A stretch of DNA of 64,000 nucleotides from Candidatus Nitrosocaldus sp. (GTDB lineage: Archaea > Thermoproteota > Nitrososphaeria > Nitrososphaerales > Nitrosocaldaceae): assembly GCA_025054855.1 (NCBI GenBank), contig JANWZS010000006.1:1-64000 (forward strand), in the 5' to 3' direction. This document shows positions 45,350-53,863 of this stretch, piece by piece (positions within the stretch are counted from its first letter, which is position 1; the number at the start of each line of letters is the position of its first letter). The notes beneath the pieces are model-generated. The model searched no databases. It was not told the origin of the DNA and saw only the letters and a list, made by a program, of their open reading frames with translations. A program made the translations under genes and the position numbers.

Positions 45350-47691
45350 CCAACTATGTTGTGCATCGCTCTAAGATCCCTGCTGAACTCCCCCAGGTCA
45401 TCTGGTATGCTCACACTTATCGGGTCCTTGAGTGATCTGCCAGAGCCCTTCTTCATGCTCCATACCTTGGAGTTGAACTCGACTATGGCACTTGTATACC
45501 TGCTCATCTCTCTGCTCCATCGTGCCTCTGGGAACCTCTCAAGGTGTATGCTACGGGAGTAGAGCTCCCTCCATAGGTGATCCGTTATGAAAGGTGTTAT
45601 TGGTGCTAGAAGCAGCAGCACCGTCGATAGGCACTCGTAGAGTGTGTAGCATGCCGACTCCTGCTCATCCCTGCTGAACCCCTGTCCATAAGCCCTTGCC
45701 TTGACCATCTCTATGTAATGAGGAGCAAAGAGGTTCCACACGAACTCCCTTATTGCGTTGGATGGTATGAAGAAGTTGAACTCCTTGTAGCCCTGCATGC
45801 ACCTCTCAACCAGTGATGAGAGCTCTGCAAGTATCCATCTATCGCTAGCCTGCAGTGAGCCATTATCGATCTCAGCCCTTGGGAACGATGATATGAACCT
45901 TGCTATATTCCACAGCTTGGTTAGGAACTTCTGCATCCCTGCTATCCTCTGCTCGGAGCATCTAAAGTCGTAGCCGAGGTTGACCTCGCTCGCACTCCAC
46001 AGCCTGAACGTATCTGCACCGTACCTTCCTATAACTGGGAATGGGTCTATCACGTTGCCCCTGCTCTTGCTCATCCTCTCACCCTTCTCATCAAGCCCAT
46101 AGCCCATTATCCATGCATGCTTGAACGGTGCCCTGCCAGTCAGCTGGTAGCATCTGAGGATTGTGTAGTGGAGCCATGTCCTGACTATATCCTTTGCCTG
46201 TGGCCTCAGAGTTGCTGGATACGTGTGGCTGAAGAACCTCTCATCGTTCCCATACTTGGATATGAAGAGTGGTGATATGCTCGAGTCCATCCACGTATCG
46301 AACGTCCTCTCTTCCCCTATGAACTCGGTGCCACCACAGTGCACACACCTGCTGAATGGAGGCTTATCCTTCCATGGTCTGTAGTATCTCCCCTTCTCTG
46401 GGAGGTTGGCTCTGCCACACCTCCTACAGTACCATATGGGTATCTCTGTGGCATAGAACCTCCTCCTCGATATGGGCCAGTCTATGGCTATTGAGTTGAG
46501 CCAGTTGAGGAGTATCTGCCTGTGCATCTCTGGATGGAATACCATGCTTCCTGCTATCTCCTTCAACTCATCTATGAACTGCATCTGCTTCACATAGAAC
46601 TCGTTCATGGGTATTATCTCTATTGGCGTGTTGCTCCTCTCGCACACAGGTGTCCTGTGCATTATGCTCTCAACCTTGACCACGAGACCAGCACTGTTCA
46701 GATCCTCTATTATCGCATCCCTGGCATCTCTAACCCGCATCCCTGCATACTTGCCTGCATTGGTGGTCATCAACCCGTTGGTATCCAAGGCTATGACCTC
46801 CTGCAGACCCAGCTCCCTGAAGAGTTGAACATCCGTGTGGTCACCGTAACTGCACACCATCACCGCACCAGAACCAAACTCCATACTTGCGTATGGATGT
46901 GGTACTATCCTTACCCTTGTATCGTAGAGAGGTACGACCGCTGTCTTACCGTGGAGATGCCTGTACCTTGCATCATCTGGGTTGACTATTACGGCCCTGC
47001 ATGAGCAGAGGAGTTCTGGTCTGGTAGTTGCTATGACCATCTCACCTGCATCAGAGCCATAACCATCATCAACTCTGAACCTTATGTATACGAGTCTGGA
47101 CTGTAGATCCTTGTATACCACCTCTGCATCTGCTATGGTTGTACCACAGTCTGGGCAGTAGTTGTTGGGTCTGGTAGCCTCATACACCAACCCCTTATGC
47201 CAGAGCTCTATGAACGTAGCCTGTGTTAGCGCTCTATACTCCTCAGAGTCAGTCCTGTAGTAGTTAGCGAGATCGGCGCTCAGCCCGAGCCTCCTCATTA
47301 TCGCAACCATCTCCCTCTCGAGTTCATCCAGTGCCTCCCTGCACATCTCAATGAACCTCTCCCTCCCTATGCTCCTCATGCTCACCTTCCTAGTGCGCTC
47401 CGTGTATATCTCAACTGGTAGACCGTTCCTGTCTATACCTATAGGGAAGTACACGTTATGGTTGAGCATCCTTGCAGTTCTAGCGATCATATCTATCTGG
47501 GCATAGTGTGCTGCAGCACCTATGTGCCATGGCCTCCCGGATGGGTATGGTGGAGGAGTATCTATTATGAATGGCTCCCTACCATCGTCCAGCCTGAACT
47601 CGTAGAGCCTCTCCCTACTCCATATATCGAGCAACTTCTCCTCTATGCTTGGGTCCCAGACCTTCTCCCTTATCCTTGGCTCACCGTTCAT
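45346..47691 (-). CDS. valS: Valyl-tRNA synthetase
   Basis: Class I synthetase for valine. The HIGH-equivalent is PYPSGRPWHIGAAAH; the KMSKS loop is GERMSKSRGNVIDPFPVI; editing-domain elements include ATTRPELLCSCRAVIVN. Zinc knuckles NYCPDCG and WYCRRCGR...SRCVHCGG are seen. The anticodon-binding domain follows (ASDRWILAELS). 781 aa is typical for archaeal ValS without the C-terminal coiled coil. ATG 47691 is preferred over an in-frame TTG at 47700. Confidence 0.95.
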   Translation of the reverse strand: MNGEPRIREKVWDPSIEEKLLDIWSRERLYEFRLDDGREPFIIDTPPPYPSGRPWHIGAAAHYAQIDMIARTARMLNHNVYFPIGIDRNGLPVEIYTERTRKVSMRSIGRERFIEMCREALDELEREMVAIMRRLGLSADLANYYRTDSEEYRALTQATFIELWHKGLVYEATRPNNYCPDCGTTIADAEVVYKDLQSRLVYIRFRVDDGYGSDAGEMVIATTRPELLCSCRAVIVNPDDARYRHLHGKTAVVPLYDTRVRIVPHPYASMEFGSGAVMVCSYGDHTDVQLFRELGLQEVIALDTNGLMTTNAGKYAGMRVRDARDAIIEDLNSAGLVVKVESIMHRTPVCERSNTPIEIIPMNEFYVKQMQFIDELKEIAGSMVFHPEMHRQILLNWLNSIAIDWPISRRRFYATEIPIWYCRRCGRANLPEKGRYYRPWKDKPPFSRCVHCGGTEFIGEERTFDTWMDSSISPLFISKYGNDERFFSHTYPATLRPQAKDIVRTWLHYTILRCYQLTGRAPFKHAWIMGYGLDEKGERMSKSRGNVIDPFPVIGRYGADTFRLWSASEVNLGYDFRCSEQRIAGMQKFLTKLWNIARFISSFPRAEIDNGSLQASDRWILAELSSLVERCMQGYKEFNFFIPSNAIREFVWNLFAPHYIEMVKARAYGQGFSRDEQESACYTLYECLSTVLLLLAPITPFITDHLWRELYSRSIHLERFPEARWSREMSRYTSAIVEFNSKVWSMKKGSGRSLKDPISVSIPDDLGEFSRDLRAMHNIVG

Positions 47692-47742
47692 ATACTGCAA
47701 GACTCACGAACGAGCAGGTATATGTACCTTCATACTTGCTAG

Positions 47743-48471
47743 TCACTGCTCGTACTCCACAGTATCCATAATGCCTATAGCGTTGAAGACATCCTTCCTC
47801 GATCTGCAACCATGGCACCTGCCACAGTGCCTCTCTGCCCTTGTATGGCAGCTCCATGTATGCTCCAGTGGAACTCCTAGATGCAGTGCAAGTCTGATGA
47901 CATCAACCTTGCTCAGATCTAGGAGTGGTGTAACTATCTCTGCTGGCTCGTTGAGCATGAACCCCTGCCTGAATAGCCTGTTTATGCCATCTATGTACTC
48001 CCTCCTCGTATCTGTGAAGAACAGCGTATCATCCCTGTTATGCCCCCCAACTATCCATCTCACACGCATGTACTCTGCCAGATGTGCTGCTATGGAGTAG
48101 AATAGAAGGTTCTTCGAGGGGATGTAGGATGACCATCGCATATCACCATCCCTGTACTCCCTATAGCCATAGATATCGAACGCCTCCTTCACGAACGGGA
48201 TATCCAGCTCTATGAGCCTTGTATCTGCTTCTCTAGCGATGAGTCTGGTAGCCTCTATCTCCTTGACCCATCTGTTGTAGTAGTTTAGTGTAAGTGCGTG
48301 TACATCATAACCCTTACTCTTTGCCCAGTAGAGGCATGTAGCAGAGTCTATGCCCCCAGAGAGTAGTACCAGTGCCCTCTCTCCTCGATCGTGTATATCT
48401 CCATCATACCTCATGCGATACATCACTTGCCTAAGTGCAAGGCTCTTATCCACCGCTACCTGTACCCTCAT
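47743..48471 (-). CDS. queC: 7-cyano-7-deazaguanine synthase
   Basis: PP-loop ATPase that makes preQ0 for archaeosine in tRNA. LVLLSGGIDSATCLYWAK is the PP-loop; VGGHNRDDT and the zinc cysteines SCHTRAERHCGRCHGCRSRKD complete the family pattern. The start is uncertain: ATG 48471 (with an upstream GGAGTG) or ATG 48495. Both overlap the 3' end of queD, so the genes are coupled. Confidence 0.92.
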   Translation of the reverse strand: MRVQVAVDKSLALRQVMYRMRYDGDIHDRGERALVLLSGGIDSATCLYWAKSKGYDVHALTLNYYNRWVKEIEATRLIAREADTRLIELDIPFVKEAFDIYGYREYRDGDMRWSSYIPSKNLLFYSIAAHLAEYMRVRWIVGGHNRDDTLFFTDTRREYIDGINRLFRQGFMLNEPAEIVTPLLDLSKVDVIRLALHLGVPLEHTWSCHTRAERHCGRCHGCRSRKDVFNAIGIMDTVEYEQ

Positions 48472-49288
48472 CACTGCCACTCCTGCTATAACCATCGCCT
48501 ATCCTCGAAACCACGTGTGCGCCCTTGCTTACACCCTCGTATATGTACACGCCTATGGCCTTTACGTTCTCTGGCATCCTTGCTGCTACCAGCGCTATTA
48601 TCTCCTTCGCTAGGTTCTCTGCAGTAGCCTCTCCTTCGAAGAGGTACGTTGTGTGCTTTGGTACCCTGAGATCGAACCTGCCATTAGGGCCATCGAATGC
48701 AACCCTGTAGTGCAGTTCATCCTCCTCAACGAGGTACTTCCTGCTTATGAAGAACTTGTGATCCAGAGCGTTCAGAGCCTGCTTTATGAGCCTCTTGGCC
48801 TCCCCAAAGTCTATTATCATATCACTCTTCTCATCCTTCACACCCATCAGTTCGATGACAACGCTTGCAGTGTGGCCATGGAGTACTGAGCACTTGTTCA
48901 CGAGAGGGAGTATGTGGGAGTAGTCGAATGAGAGCGATGGGTCCTCAAATACAAGGGCAGCATACTCGCCATCCCCATAAGTTGATATGGAGTCGAGCTC
49001 ATCCATGCTCGCTGCAGATAGTGCCTTACCAACGCCTATAACTCTTCTTCCAGACCTCCTCAACCTCCTCAACTTCTCCAGATCACTAGCATCATCTACA
49101 ACCTCTATGTAACCATGCTCGGTCCTGAAGTCTATGCTTATGCTAGAGCCATCATCAAGCGCCAACATTGCATCGTACTCATAGTCTATGTTGAGAAACC
49201 TGAGCAGTTCCGCTACGGTCATCTCGTTCCTGCTCCTGAGAAGGTTACCCTTGCCATCCACATACCTCACATGTCTATCTGCGAGCAT
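48446..49288 (-). CDS. queD: QueD-family 6-carboxytetrahydropterin synthase with an extra N-terminal domain
   Basis: C-terminal half (about 105-270): PTPS/QueD fold with zinc ligands H125 (FDYSHIL) and H137/H139 (LHGHT), catalytic C133, DHKFF and a terminal YIYEG Glu. N-terminal half (1-90) is an extra domain: RSRNEMTVAELLRFLN, YEYDAMLAL, SISIDF (D53) and YIEVVD (E62), the order of a PD-(D/E)XK fold but with Val in place of the catalytic Lys. QueD normally has about 120-160 aa. The partner queC overlaps it, so the product enters preQ0/archaeosine synthesis. Confidence 0.85.
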   Translation of the reverse strand: MLADRHVRYVDGKGNLLRSRNEMTVAELLRFLNIDYEYDAMLALDDGSSISIDFRTEHGYIEVVDDASDLEKLRRLRRSGRRVIGVGKALSAASMDELDSISTYGDGEYAALVFEDPSLSFDYSHILPLVNKCSVLHGHTASVVIELMGVKDEKSDMIIDFGEAKRLIKQALNALDHKFFISRKYLVEEDELHYRVAFDGPNGRFDLRVPKHTTYLFEGEATAENLAKEIIALVAARMPENVKAIGVYIYEGVSKGAHVVSRIGDGYSRSGSDEGTGSGG

Positions 49289-49381
49289 ATGGTGATCATG
49301 GTGAGCCCATATTTATTCATCATGCTGGTGATGGCAAAATAATAAAAGCAAGCAAGTGTATAGCTAGTGTGGTGATGGCAT

Positions 49382-49660
49382 GTGTCCAACATAAGATCAG
49401 GTGCAAGGAGAAGGGTCACTATACAACTCTACATAGATGCTGAGCTCTACGAGGCACTCTACCTTCTCTCTATTCAGCTGAACAAGAGCGTAGGCAGTAT
49501 CATCAGGGAGATCGTTGACCACTCTGCTGTGCCCGTTAATGCTGATGGTGTTGAAGCGCTACTTCTAGAGCATCCTATGGTCAAGAGAGCCATGGAGATC
49601 ATCAGGAGTGAGCCAGATGACTGTGTGATAGCATTAGGGTCTAGAGGAACTTCCTCTTAG
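49382..49660 (+). CDS. Ribbon-helix-helix-like small protein
   Basis: A 92-aa protein. ARRRVTIQLYIDAELYEALYLLSIQLNKSVGSIIREIVDHS fits a ribbon-helix-helix DNA-binding domain (a beta strand followed by two helices). The C-terminal part (EALLLEHPMVKRAMEIIRS) is a further helix. It may be an antitoxin-like or metal regulator. No toxin is adjacent. GTG 49382 is the only reasonable start. Its 3' end overlaps the convergent GNAT gene by 20 nt. Confidence 0.75.
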   Translation: MSNIRSGARRRVTIQLYIDAELYEALYLLSIQLNKSVGSIIREIVDHSAVPVNADGVEALLLEHPMVKRAMEIIRSEPDDCVIALGSRGTSS

Positions 49661-50096
49661 GTGTCAGCATACCAAAGACAGGATCAACGTAGCTGGGCAT
49701 GTACTGCTCATAACGCATAGTCTCATTCCACCATCTGTGCGAGCCTTGCATGGCCTCAAGTCTTATCTCCCTCTTACCAAGTTCTCTTGCTATGCTCTCT
49801 GCAAGCACTGCAAGCATCGAACCAACCTTCCTGTGCCTTGCCCTTCTGTAATCCTTCGCAAGAACCACTATCTCCATATACTCATCGTGTACTTGAAGCA
49901 CCATCAACCCCAGTATATCCCTCTCACCATATACTATAGCAATATATCTATCGTAATAGTCCACCAGCCATGCCCTCATACTGCTCCTTATGTACGAGTC
50001 TATTACAGCGCTGTTGGATGAGAAAGATGATAGATCATCGTTAACTGTAAGGTACCTGAATCCCCGTGGGAGTCTAGGTCTATGTCTGTAATCCAT
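49641..50096 (-). CDS. GNAT-family acetyltransferase
   Basis: 151 aa. Strand IAIVYGERDILGLMVLQVHDEYMEIVVLAKDYRRARHRKVGSMLAVLAESIA matches the GNAT core: beta4, then the acetyl-CoA pyrophosphate loop (variant R-R-A-R-H-R-K-V-G-S), then helix 3. It ends with a YEQYMPSYVDPVFGMLTPKRK tail. The substrate is unknown. It is the last gene of a run with the asparagine-synthase-like protein and cbtAB. Confidence 0.75.
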   Translation of the reverse strand: MDYRHRPRLPRGFRYLTVNDDLSSFSSNSAVIDSYIRSSMRAWLVDYYDRYIAIVYGERDILGLMVLQVHDEYMEIVVLAKDYRRARHRKVGSMLAVLAESIARELGKREIRLEAMQGSHRWWNETMRYEQYMPSYVDPVFGMLTPKRKFL

Positions 50097-50129
50097 GTAC
50101 TCTACACCCCATCCATCCTCTTCTTCTTC

Positions 50130-51443
50130 TCATCTGCCCCGTATACGCCCATCCCTGAGCAGTCCCTTCACTATCCTGAATATTCCAGTGCTGAACTGCA
50201 TGGCCTTCTTCTCCCTGTACACTACATCCCCTGCAAGACCCATGCTCTCTGCAACCCTTCTGAGCAGGAGCTTCCTCACTCCATGCTTGATATCGACCTT
50301 CAGTTCTGCTGGTAGGTTGGTGACGTACGATGCCAGATCTGTCGATGCATAAGGTAGCACGACATCCACCATCATGGATGATGCAACACCAACATCCCTG
50401 CATAGATCATGCCTTGCATTCTTCACGTCGTTGAAGAGCATCAGGTTCAGACTGTCAAGCCCATAGATGCTGGCATGTCGCATGTACCTGGCATACCCTC
50501 CAAACAGTTCATCTGCCAGTTGACCAAGCATTATGGCATCTGCACCATCATCCCTTGCGAACCTTGCCAATGCATACACCACACATGCTATGCTGAGGTC
50601 CATGGCATCGGTGAAGTCGAGATCGATGTTGAGTGAGTAGAGTTCATCCAGTATGGTGAGTATCTCTCCCTCATCCAGCACCACCACGTGAATATCTAGG
50701 CCAGTACGATCACGAATGTAATTGGCGTTGATCTCATCATATGACCCCCTGGTACATACGGTCACAGGTACCACACTTGAGATACGCTCAGATAGCAGTG
50801 CAAGGATTATGCTGTCTATGCCAGATACCCCAGCCACTACCCTACTCCTCCCAGCAAGCCTCAGCCTCAGGGATCTAATGATGAGGTGCCTTGTACGCTC
50901 AATTACCCCATCCATATACATGGTATCCATGGCAGTATATGGTTCATACACCAGTGGGGAGAATCTTGTACTCTCCATATTGCTATGCTCGAACACATAC
51001 AGGGTACCTGGCTCAACCTCCAGACCATCGTCAAGTACCCTCCTATCACTTGCTACTACCACACCATTACTATCGTGTTGATAGTAGAGCGGTCTACTCC
51101 CAAGTGGGTCCCTGGCAAATGCTATAGATGCTCTGGAGTCAGTGTAGATGCATGCAAGTGCATAGTTCCCATCACTGTGCAGCATATCATGAAGGTTGTG
51201 TACAGATCCACACAGGGAATCTGTGCGTATGTTGCTGGTGTTTGGATAGACCTCGCCAGAGATGAGCATCCTGAACCCTCCTCTAGAGGAAGGGGTATCC
51301 CTGCAGTAGCATAATACTGTGAATCCATGCTCGTGAAGTACTACCTCGCTGTACTTGCTGTACCCCATTAACCTCCTGCACTTCTCTACATCCAGATGCA
51401 TGCCATTACCTACCACTACAAATCTATCACACCTGATGATCAA
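50130..51443 (-). CDS. Asparagine synthase-like protein without glutaminase Cys
   Basis: 437 aa. The N-terminal Ntn-amidohydrolase-like half (1-170; ARDPLGSRPLYYQ and VEPGTLYVFE are conserved) lacks Cys at position 2, so it cannot hydrolyse glutamine. The C-terminal AANH/PP-loop half has VVAGVSGIDSIIL (207-211 SGIDS, a variant of SGGxDS) and GQLADELFGGYARY. It likely forms an amide with free ammonia or a different donor; an asparagine or other amide product is inferred. cbtA ends 3 nt upstream of its ATG, so it belongs to the cobalt-transport operon. Confidence 0.8.
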   Translation of the reverse strand: MIIRCDRFVVVGNGMHLDVEKCRRLMGYSKYSEVVLHEHGFTVLCYCRDTPSSRGGFRMLISGEVYPNTSNIRTDSLCGSVHNLHDMLHSDGNYALACIYTDSRASIAFARDPLGSRPLYYQHDSNGVVVASDRRVLDDGLEVEPGTLYVFEHSNMESTRFSPLVYEPYTAMDTMYMDGVIERTRHLIIRSLRLRLAGRSRVVAGVSGIDSIILALLSERISSVVPVTVCTRGSYDEINANYIRDRTGLDIHVVVLDEGEILTILDELYSLNIDLDFTDAMDLSIACVVYALARFARDDGADAIMLGQLADELFGGYARYMRHASIYGLDSLNLMLFNDVKNARHDLCRDVGVASSMMVDVVLPYASTDLASYVTNLPAELKVDIKHGVRKLLLRRVAESMGLAGDVVYREKKAMQFSTGIFRIVKGLLRDGRIRGR

Positions 51444-51446
51444 CAG

Positions 51447-52169
51447 CTATGTTGTGGGCATCCTGCGCCTTATCAACCCTGTCCTGCTCCACAGCAGTGA
51501 TGTCATGAACCCAATCATCAGCCATAACGCAAGGGATGTTGCTGCACTTGTCACCCTGAACCCTGTGAGTATATCCTCAGCCATATCTATTGCATCTGGG
51601 TTTGGTGGCATGAGCATGTACGCTCCAAGCATTATAACTGCGTATGCAGCAATCATAGCGATATTCCTACTCAACACCCCTACGAGCCTCATACGCAGAA
51701 GCGCCAAGGCAAGGGCTGCTATACCTGATATGAGCATGTATGCTATGTATATCCCCTGCCTGTAGTATATCGTCTCTGGATCGCCAACCGCAGGTGGGTT
51801 CGCAGGGTACTTGAGGGCTGGCATGAGGTAGAGCACTACCCATATTATGAGTGCTAGAATGATACCACTGCTGATTGTGGTTCTAGTAGTAGTACTACTA
51901 CTACTACTCCTGCTTGCCATGTAAGCGTATACTATGGAGAAGAGTGAGGAGTATGCTACACCCGCAATTAGCCCTGCAAGGATCGCACCCTGCTTCTGCC
52001 ATACCCTGAATGCGATATCAACAGACTCTCCAAGCCTGGATGCCTCTATCTCTACTGCCCTATCTATGTAGGGGGTGACCAGCGCTAGGTTCATCAGCCC
52101 ATATAATGCCCCGCCTACGACTCCAGCAAGTAGTGCAACTGCAATTATATTCAGTATCATCTCAACCAC
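51447..52169 (-). CDS. cbtA: CbtA-like predicted cobalt transporter
   Basis: A 240-aa membrane protein with about five helices. CbtA features are seen: an N-terminal helix VALLAGVVGGALYGLMN, PYIDRAVEIE, GAILAGLIAGVAYSSLFSIVYAY, LKYPANPPAVGDPETIYYRQ (the conserved PPA-x-GDP region) and a C-terminal helix. A Ser/Thr loop SRSSSSSTTTRTT coded by AGT/ACT triplets interrupts helices 2 and 3. It works with CbtB to bring cobalt for B12 synthesis. Confidence 0.88.
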   Translation of the reverse strand: MVEMILNIIAVALLAGVVGGALYGLMNLALVTPYIDRAVEIEASRLGESVDIAFRVWQKQGAILAGLIAGVAYSSLFSIVYAYMASRSSSSSTTTRTTISSGIILALIIWVVLYLMPALKYPANPPAVGDPETIYYRQGIYIAYMLISGIAALALALLRMRLVGVLSRNIAMIAAYAVIMLGAYMLMPPNPDAIDMAEDILTGFRVTSAATSLALWLMIGFMTSLLWSRTGLIRRRMPTT

Positions 52170-52189
52170 TCAGGATCCCATTCCATTCA

Positions 52190-52426
52190 TCAGTGACAGG
52201 GGAAGCCTAGGGCATGCCTCGTATCATGGAAGAGCTCGTGCAGGAAGTTCTCCTCATATGCCTGCTCCCCAGATACGATGCTGAGCAACTGACCCTGATC
52301 GTAGCCTAGTGCAAACGATGCGAATGCGAATATCGCAGCAAGTACTGCAACCGCAAGCAATGGATACCTGAACTCGACCTTTGTTATCTGCCTATCGTTA
52401 CCATCGCCATTACCACCATGATGCAT
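52190..52426 (-). CDS. cbtB: CbtB-like cobalt transporter subunit
   Basis: 78 aa. One membrane helix (LLAVAVLAAIFAFASFALGYDQGQLLS) is followed by the CbtB C-terminal metal tail FLHELFHDTRHALGFPCH, rich in His with a terminal Cys. It is 20 nt upstream of cbtA on the same strand, the canonical pair. Its position behind a SDR gene (52481) leaves 54 nt, probably with its own promoter (tttaaatagt-like on the minus strand). Confidence 0.88.
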   Translation of the reverse strand: MHHGGNGDGNDRQITKVEFRYPLLAVAVLAAIFAFASFALGYDQGQLLSIVSGEQAYEENFLHELFHDTRHALGFPCH

Positions 52427-52480
52427 GCATTAACCTCTCCCCGGTCACTATTTAAACATTTGGATGGTTTATCCAACCTC

Positions 52481-53275
52481 TCATGCTCTGACTTCTCCAC
52501 CATCCACAACAACAACCTGCCCAGTTATGTAGCTCGCATCGTCTGATGCGAGGAATACTATGGCCTTGGCAGCCTCTTCTGGGGTACCGAACCTGCGCAT
52601 GGGTATACCTCTGATCATGGTATTCAGATAGTCCTCATCGTAGCCCCTCATGTTTGCGTCCGTGCTTATGCTACCTAGTGCTACACAGTTTATCCTTATG
52701 GATGGTGCGAGGGCCAGTGCAAGTGATCTGGTCAGTGCTATGATTGCCGCCTTTGCCAAGGTGTATGCTAGGCCATGTACATCCCCTGATATGGCTGGTG
52801 TTGATGATACTAGCACTATACTCCCACTGCCCTGCCTCCTCATGTATGGTATAACAGCCTTTATGCAGTTGTATGAGCCCTTGAGGTCTACACGCCATGG
52901 TCTATCGAGCATATCATCATCCAACTCCAATGGGTCTGTGAACCACATATCCCTACTCATGGGGTATCCTGCTGCTGCTACAAGCACATCTATGCCATCG
53001 AACCTCTCCACCACACTGCCCACCATTGCCTTGACCTCCTCATACCTTGCAACATCAGCCCTGACCTTCACTGCATAACACATATCGTCACCACCATCAC
53101 CAACATGCCTCCCCCTCTTCCCCTCGATCTCTCCAAGTAGGGAGTCTATACCCTCTTCATTGCTGAAGTAGTGCAATGCCAGTCTAGAGCCCATATCGGC
53201 AAGGAGTAGTGCCGTTGCCCTCCCTATGCCCCCGCTCGCACCAGTCACCAGTACCCTCTTACCCCTCATCCCCAT
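52481..53275 (-). CDS. SDR-family oxidoreductase (FabG-like)
   Basis: 264 aa, complete [13 protein letters not shown] (cofactor), VAAAGYP, catalytic Ser in [11 protein letters not shown] and Y-x3-K in YTLAKAAI; the C-terminal [17 protein letters not shown] is typical of FabG-type reductases. The start overlaps the 3' end of the pterin dehydratase gene by 17 nt, so they are translationally coupled. This suggests reduction of a pterin or an acyl-thioester; the former is favoured by context but unproven. Confidence 0.88.
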   Translation of the reverse strand: MGMRGKRVLVTGASGGIGRATALLLADMGSRLALHYFSNEEGIDSLLGEIEGKRGRHVGDGGDDMCYAVKVRADVARYEEVKAMVGSVVERFDGIDVLVAAAGYPMSRDMWFTDPLELDDDMLDRPWRVDLKGSYNCIKAVIPYMRRQGSGSIVLVSSTPAISGDVHGLAYTLAKAAIIALTRSLALALAPSIRINCVALGSISTDANMRGYDEDYLNTMIRGIPMRRFGTPEEAAKAIVFLASDDASYITGQVVVVDGGEVRA

Positions 53276-53561
53276 GTATCCTGTTTATCCTCTCTGCAAG
53301 TTTAAAGTCGTAGTTGCTTATCCCATTGACATCATGGGTCACAAGATCTATCCTGACCCTGTTGTACACGTTGAACCACTCTGGGTGGTGGTTGAGCCTC
53401 TCAGCCTCCAGTGCAACCCTGGTCATGAACCCGAACGCCTCGTTGAAGTCCTTGAATACGAATGTTCTAGTCAGCTTACCATTCTCCACCCTCCAGCCCC
53501 TCAACCTTGCAAGATTCGCACCTATCTGCTCCTCAGTAAGCCTGGTGTAATCCTCTTCCAT
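53259..53561 (-). CDS. Pterin-4a-carbinolamine dehydratase
   Basis: 100 aa PCD/PhhB family. The catalytic motif is in [30 protein letters not shown] (E-x2-x-HHP and THD). It dehydrates 4a-hydroxytetrahydropterins. Its promoter (ataataaaag about 26 nt upstream) gives a leaderless start at ATG 53561. It overlaps the SDR gene by 17 nt. No aromatic-amino-acid hydroxylase is visible nearby. Confidence 0.92.
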   Translation of the reverse strand: MEEDYTRLTEEQIGANLARLRGWRVENGKLTRTFVFKDFNEAFGFMTRVALEAERLNHHPEWFNVYNRVRIDLVTHDVNGISNYDFKLAERINRIHGDEG

Positions 53562-53623
53562 AGAGGAGGATCACAGTCTACACTTTTATTATTTGTGTCG
53601 TGTTGTATTATATTGTATTATGG

Positions 53624-53697
53624 TGTCCCCCGCATCTGACCCACAAGGGTTCATGGGAAGCCACCTGCTAACCTCACCCTGCACCCTCTGCGGGGGT
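53624..53697 (-). ncRNA. Candidate structured small RNA B
   Basis: On the minus strand an 8-bp stem CCCCCGCA/TGCGGGGG (53689-53696 with 53627-53634) closes a GC-rich ~70-nt element with an inner hairpin. A TATA-like attataaat (53717-53726) lies 26 nt before base 53697, so transcription would start at the stem. The 3' base of the stem is followed by ACA, as in archaeal H/ACA guide RNAs. No ORF. Inference from pairing and promoter spacing only. Confidence 0.5.
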
Positions 53698-53756
53698 CGA
53701 TACATATACACCATCCATTTATAATATCGTTGTGCCACTGCTAGAGCATTACATAT

Positions 53757-53834
53757 GCCCGCTGTAGCACGTCTGGGTGAAACCGGGAATCATCATCCTC
53801 ATCCCAGCCCGTCAACGTGCACTTCTGCGGGCAG
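53757..53834 (-). ncRNA. Candidate structured small RNA A
   Basis: A second GC-rich hairpin just downstream of pheT: GCCCGC/GCGGGC closing stem (53827-53832 with 53757-53762), inner stems GCACGT/ACGTGC and CTGGG/CCCAG, and a loop with GGATGATGA (box C- or K-turn-like). TATA aatttaataag (53855-53865, overlapping the pheT stop) is about 26 nt before the stem. Together with element B this accounts for most of 53562-53863. Confidence 0.5.
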
Positions 53835-53863
53835 TGTATTGTACGGCAACCGAACTTATTAAA

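Noticed and set aside
53757-53834. Plus-strand reading resembles parts of a cobalamin riboswitch (GGTGAAACCGG, CAGCCCGTCAACGTG)
   Set aside because: No plus-strand gene follows for 3 kb, the order of conserved blocks is incomplete, and the promoters support the minus strand.
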